From assembly GCA_029564595.1 (NCBI GenBank), contig JAKQPS010000019.1:1-64000 (forward strand): 64,000 nt of DNA. The letters are read 5' to 3'. The first letter of the stretch is position 1; each line of letters starts with the position of its first letter. The notes beneath the pieces were generated by a model. The model was not told the origin of the DNA, did not search any database, and was given only the letters and a program-made list of their open reading frames with translations. Below are positions 60,991 through 64,000 of this stretch, piece by piece. Both the position numbers and the translations under genes were made by a program. Origin of the DNA: a bacterium (GTDB lineage: Bacteria > UBP15 > UBA6099).

Positions 60991-62367
60991 TTATACCGCG
61001 TCGATTTCATTCTTGATGATTTCGGCGATTGTGTCGTCCTGATTCGGCAAAACCGTTCTTAAGTCAAAACAAACCGCGCCTTCGACTATGCGCGCGACAA
61101 CAGGCGGCGACCCCGCGCGCAATCCGGCGGCAAACCGGTCCGGAGACGCTTTGGGAGACACTGAGACAAGAAATGTGGGCAGAGTTTCGCCGGGAGTCGA
61201 ACCGCCCCCGATCGTGCTTCGCCCCTCGACGATTCTAATCCTGTCGGGCGGCAACCCTGTCTTTCGGACCACTTCCTCGGCTCTCTTCAGAATATCTTCA
61301 GGACGCATCGCCACCATCTTGATAATAGGAATTTTTTCGGACGCTTCGCCTTTCAGATATATGACAAGCGTGTGTTGAAGCGCAGCAAGACAAAGCTTGT
61401 CCGGTCTCAAAGCGCGGAACAGAGGATGCTTTTTCAAAGGAGAAACATATTCGCGCTTGCCCACTATAATGCCGGCTTGTGGCCCGCCCAGAAGCTTATC
61501 CCCGCTGAAACACGCCAGATCCGCTCCGGCTTTCATCGCTTCCATAGCGGTCGGCTCATGCTGAATGCCGAGTTCCTCCATGTTTATCATCGCGCCGCTT
61601 CCGGTGTCGTAAACAAAAAGAATTCCCTTTTCGCGCGCAAGCGCCGCGAGAGCTTTGTCATCCGGGGCCTTCACAAATCCTTCCATTCTGAAATTGCTGT
61701 GATGTGCTTTGAGAATCATCCGGGTTGCCGGGTTGATCGCTTGTCGATAATCTTCCAGATTCGTATGGTTCGTCGCGCCGACTTCGCGCAGCTTCGCTCC
61801 GCTCTGTTCAAGAATATCGGGAATCCTGAATCCCCCGCCTATCTGTATCAACTCGCCTCGCGAGACGACGACTTCGCCTCCCTTGGCGTACTGCGCGAGT
61901 ATCAGAAATATCGCCCCGGCGTTATTGTTCACCACCGCGGCGTCCTCGGCTCCCGTTAACGCCGCCAGCAGTTCCTCCTGAATATCTCCCCTGAAACCTC
62001 TTTTCCCGGTTAACAGGTTAAGTTCGAGATTGCAATAACCCGAACCCATCTCGGACAACTTATCAATCACTTCGAGACTCAGAGGAGCGCGTCCCATGTT
62101 CGTGTGAATAATCACGCCGGTTGCGTTTATGGCGCTTCTCATGAACAGAGACATTTTTGAGCGGAGCGCCGCTCCGGCCTCTGCCTCGATGGTTTCGAAC
62201 GCCGGACAATCCCCTCCTGCGGCGACATCCTTTCTGATTCGATCCAGAAGCCCGCGCAGCGTTTCCGCCGCCACAACCGGCGAAACACAATCAGCGGCGG
62301 CTATCACCGCTGGAGATGAAAGCAGCGTGTCCACTCCGGGAATTTTTCTCATTTCCTCATTTTTCAT
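60991..62367 (-). CDS. selA: L-seryl-tRNA(Sec) selenium transferase
   Basis: A 458-residue SelA, the PLP enzyme that turns Ser-tRNA-Sec into Sec-tRNA-Sec using selenophosphate. Motifs are NATGVIIHTNMGRAPLS near residue 82, CNLELNLLTGKRG near residue 112, VNNNAGAIFLIL near residue 147, and the PLP-Lys block CFSGDKLLGGPQAGIIVGK near residue 290. Start and the stop of selD are one base apart (TGATATG), so the two are co-translated. The tRNA-Sec is 12 kb away. Confidence 0.95.
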   Translation of the reverse strand: MKNEEMRKIPGVDTLLSSPAVIAAADCVSPVVAAETLRGLLDRIRKDVAAGGDCPAFETIEAEAGAALRSKMSLFMRSAINATGVIIHTNMGRAPLSLEVIDKLSEMGSGYCNLELNLLTGKRGFRGDIQEELLAALTGAEDAAVVNNNAGAIFLILAQYAKGGEVVVSRGELIQIGGGFRIPDILEQSGAKLREVGATNHTNLEDYRQAINPATRMILKAHHSNFRMEGFVKAPDDKALAALAREKGILFVYDTGSGAMINMEELGIQHEPTAMEAMKAGADLACFSGDKLLGGPQAGIIVGKREYVSPLKKHPLFRALRPDKLCLAALQHTLVIYLKGEASEKIPIIKMVAMRPEDILKRAEEVVRKTGLPPDRIRIVEGRSTIGGGSTPGETLPTFLVSVSPKASPDRFAAGLRAGSPPVVARIVEGAVCFDLRTVLPNQDDTIAEIIKNEIDAV

Positions 62368-62368
62368 A

Positions 62369-63421
62369 TCAGCCCGATTTTCCCACTTTTATTGCGGCCT
62401 CGCCGCTCTCTATTAGAGAGCCGATCACGGCCGTTCGCAAATCATATCCCGCCATTTCGGCTTCAAAAACCCCCAACGAGTCAGGCGGCAGAGCTATCAG
62501 CAACCCGCCCGATGTCTGAGGATCGCACAACGCAATCCTCATGTTCTCGTCCACGCCGTCATCATATACGGCGTACTTTTTTGAGCTTTCAAAGTTGGTC
62601 AGCTTCGTGGTGATTCCCTGAGAAATAAACTCTATCACCGCCGGGTCAATCAGCGGAACGGAAAAAGCGTTAATTCGCGCTCCGACGCCTGACGCCGAGC
62701 ACATCTCGTGAAGATGTCCCAAAAGGCCAAATCCGGTGACATCGGTGCAAGCGAAAGCCCCTGCCGCCGCCATCGCCTTCGACGCCTGTTTGTTTAAAGT
62801 CGCCATAGTTCTTATTGTTTCTCTTAAAAGCTCCTCGCCGATCAATTCCGCTTTGGCGGCTGTCGTGAGCGCTCCGGTTCCAATCGGCTTAGTTAAAACT
62901 AAAAGATTCCCGGCCTTGCCTCCGTTGTTGCCGATGAATTTCGCGGGATCCGCCAGCCCGGTGACGCTTAATCCGAAGAAAGGTTCCGGAGCGTCTATCG
63001 TGTGGCCTCCGATGATAGGACAGTCCGCTTCCCTCGCCTTGTCAACCGCGCCGAGCAGTATCTTTTCCACAGTCAGGTTGTCCAGCTTCTTGCGGGGGAA
63101 TCCGAGCACGTTCATGGCCACCACCGGTCTTGCGCCCATTGCGTAAACGTCGCTCAGAGAATTCGCCGCCGCCACCGCCCCGTAATAATAAGGGTCATCC
63201 ACCACCGGCGGAAAAAAATCGACAGTCTGAACCAGCGCCGTCGAATCGTCGATGCGGTAAACGCCGGCGTCGTCGGCCGTCAGGTATCCCTGAAGGATGT
63301 TAGGGTCGTCCAAGTGCGGCAAGCGGCGCAGAACCTGCGCCAGATCGTCTCGATCCACCTTGGCGGCTCAACCCGCGCATCCGGCAAGCGTCGTCATTCT
63401 GACTGTGTCTCTGCCGTTCAT
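62369..63421 (-). CDS. selD: Selenide, water dikinase (selenophosphate synthetase), selenocysteine-containing
   Basis: A 350-residue SelD, which makes selenophosphate from selenide and ATP. The N-terminus reads MTTLAGCAGUAAKVDRDDL, where U is the TGA at 63368..63370 (codon 18). Conserved SelD pieces follow: TVDFFPPVVDDPYYYG near residue 57, ANSLSDVYAMGARPV near residue 78, GGHTIDAPEPFFGL near residue 125 and DVTGFGLLGHLHEM near residue 218. A SECIS hairpin lies 27 bases after the TGA. An automatic ORF would begin after the TGA and lose the first 21 residues. I start at the ATG with AAAGGGAG just upstream. selA follows directly. Confidence 0.93.
63325..63341 (-). promoter_or_regulatory. Bacterial SECIS element in selD
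   Basis: On the mRNA, GGCGCA and UGCGCC make six perfect pairs with loop GGUUC, starting 27 bases after the UGA and with the loop at +33. Loop G at first position, stem length and distance all fit the bacterial SECIS rules known from SelB-dependent UGA decoding. Confidence 0.85.
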
Positions 63422-63552
63422 TCCGCTCCCTTTCCGGCGGCTTCCGCGCCTGATTATTTGCTTTTGCTATAACTGCAATAAATCATTGTAATACATATAT
63501 ATCCTTCGTTCAACGCCGCCCTCTAGCCCGCGCGGCCTTGACGCGAGCGAAG

Positions 63553-64000
63553 CTAATCCGCCAGATAGATATTCGTCGCTCCCATTCCGCCCTGTCTCGA
63601 CTCGCAAAACTCGAATCTTTTGACAAACGGATTTATTGCCAGATGCTCATGAACGGCTTTCATTAACGCGCCTGTGCCTATGCCGTGAATTATCCTCGCC
63701 TCGGCGGCCCCCGCCATGTTCAGCGAACTGATTTCATTTTCCAACGACTCGATAGCCTCAGCCGCTCTCATTCCCCGAATGTCGATCTCATTGCGCGCTC
63801 TTCCCTTTGCGTTGATGATATGCGTCGCATAATCATCGGGGGCGATTGACGACGCCCTGCGTGGAATATCCCCCGCTTCTGAAAGATTAGCCAAGTCCAC
63901 GCTCATCCTGAAATCGCCCAGCATAACTTTTACCCGCCCTCTTTTATCCGGGCCTTCGAGATATCTGACCGGCGAACCGGAATCTATGAGTCTGTACCAT
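63553..64000 (-). CDS. mutS2: MutS2 C-terminal part with Smr domain (5' end outside window)
   Basis: The reading frame is open from the window edge to 63553 and encodes the last 149 residues of a MutS2-type protein. A KOW-like segment (GRVKVMLGDFRMSVDLANL) precedes the Smr endonuclease domain: IDIRGMRAAEAIESLENEI, then ARIIHGIGTGALMKAVHEHL with its HGxG motif. Smr nicks DNA or, in MutS2/RqcU-type proteins, acts on stalled ribosomes. The MutS ATPase part lies beyond the window. It is on the same strand as selD, 130 bases upstream. Confidence 0.85.
   Translation of the reverse strand, partial: WYRLIDSGSPVRYLEGPDKRGRVKVMLGDFRMSVDLANLSEAGDIPRRASSIAPDDYATHIINAKGRARNEIDIRGMRAAEAIESLENEISSLNMAGAAEARIIHGIGTGALMKAVHEHLAINPFVKRFEFCESRQGGMGATNIYLAD

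Noticed and set aside
61190-61215. tRNA-like T-arm sequence GGGAGTCGAACC
   Set aside because: It lies in the coding sequence of selA and no cloverleaf can be built around it.
1-64000. CRISPR array or prophage
   Set aside because: I saw no regularly spaced repeats and no capsid, terminase, portal or integrase genes.

Overview
The window looks like chromosomal DNA of an uncultivated, Gram-negative-type, probably anaerobic and motile bacterium. GC content is moderate, around 50% by eye. It encodes a tungsten-type aldehyde:ferredoxin oxidoreductase with a candidate radical-SAM maturase elsewhere in the window, lipoproteins and other exported proteins, flagellin and MotAB. It also carries most of a selenocysteine (Sec) apparatus: selA, a selD that itself contains an in-frame UGA followed by a clear SECIS hairpin, and a tRNA-Sec. 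I cannot name the phylum; gene content fits poorly characterised candidate phyla better than a model lineage.

Layout. 0-2 kb: AT-rich accessory DNA with the 5' end of an IS3-type transposase running into a Toprim-like/AAA ATPase pair (defence-like). 2-7.3 kb: minus-strand SCP2 domain protein, Fe-alcohol dehydrogenase and W-AOR, then an SNF symporter gene broken by one in-frame TGA plus a 36-residue partner. 7.3-13.2 kb: dispersed double-hairpin repeats, aspartokinase, and a thiolase/DUF35 pair. 13.3-26.8 kb: a degenerate asparagine-synthetase homologue, creatininase-family protein, esterase, a secreted protein with an in-frame TGA, tagaturonate epimerase, flagellin with a leader ORF, pyruvate kinase, exported proteins and a double-domain glycosyltransferase. 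26.9-32.2 kb: a compact ArsR-controlled metalloid/thiol cluster (ArsR, COG0701 permease, small unknown protein, three thioredoxin-fold proteins, a CcdA/ArsG-like membrane protein, a DGC zinc-binding protein). 32.3-38.7 kb: radical SAM/SPASM protein, hydrolase, beta-propeller, tRNA-Leu, flavoprotein, and a protein with three Cys-rich repeats. 39.4-52.9 kb: motAB, tRNA-Ile, tyrS, metallopeptidase, methyltransferases, AI-2E permease, tRNA-Sec, glycosyltransferase and an RsbV-RsbW-sigma module. 53-64 kb: alaS, gamma-carbonic anhydrase, queA, six-hairpin glycosidase-like protein, DUF3795, M3-type peptidase, selA, selD and the 3' end of mutS2.

How genes work together. SelD makes selenophosphate, SelA converts Ser-tRNA-Sec to Sec-tRNA-Sec, and the tRNA here reads UGA; SelB and SerRS lie outside. 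AOR, Fe-ADH, SCP2, thiolase and DUF35 suggest anaerobic aldehyde/acyl-CoA chemistry. The ArsR cluster has a promoter and an overlapping inverted repeat that fit autoregulation by a Cys-x-Cys metal sensor.

Gene starts. Most genes have GGAGG-type ribosome sites, but at least five have a -10 box only 6-10 bases before the start codon and no Shine-Dalgarno sequence, which suggests leaderless mRNAs. Several starts here were moved downstream of the longest ORF to fit ribosome-site spacing or promoters.
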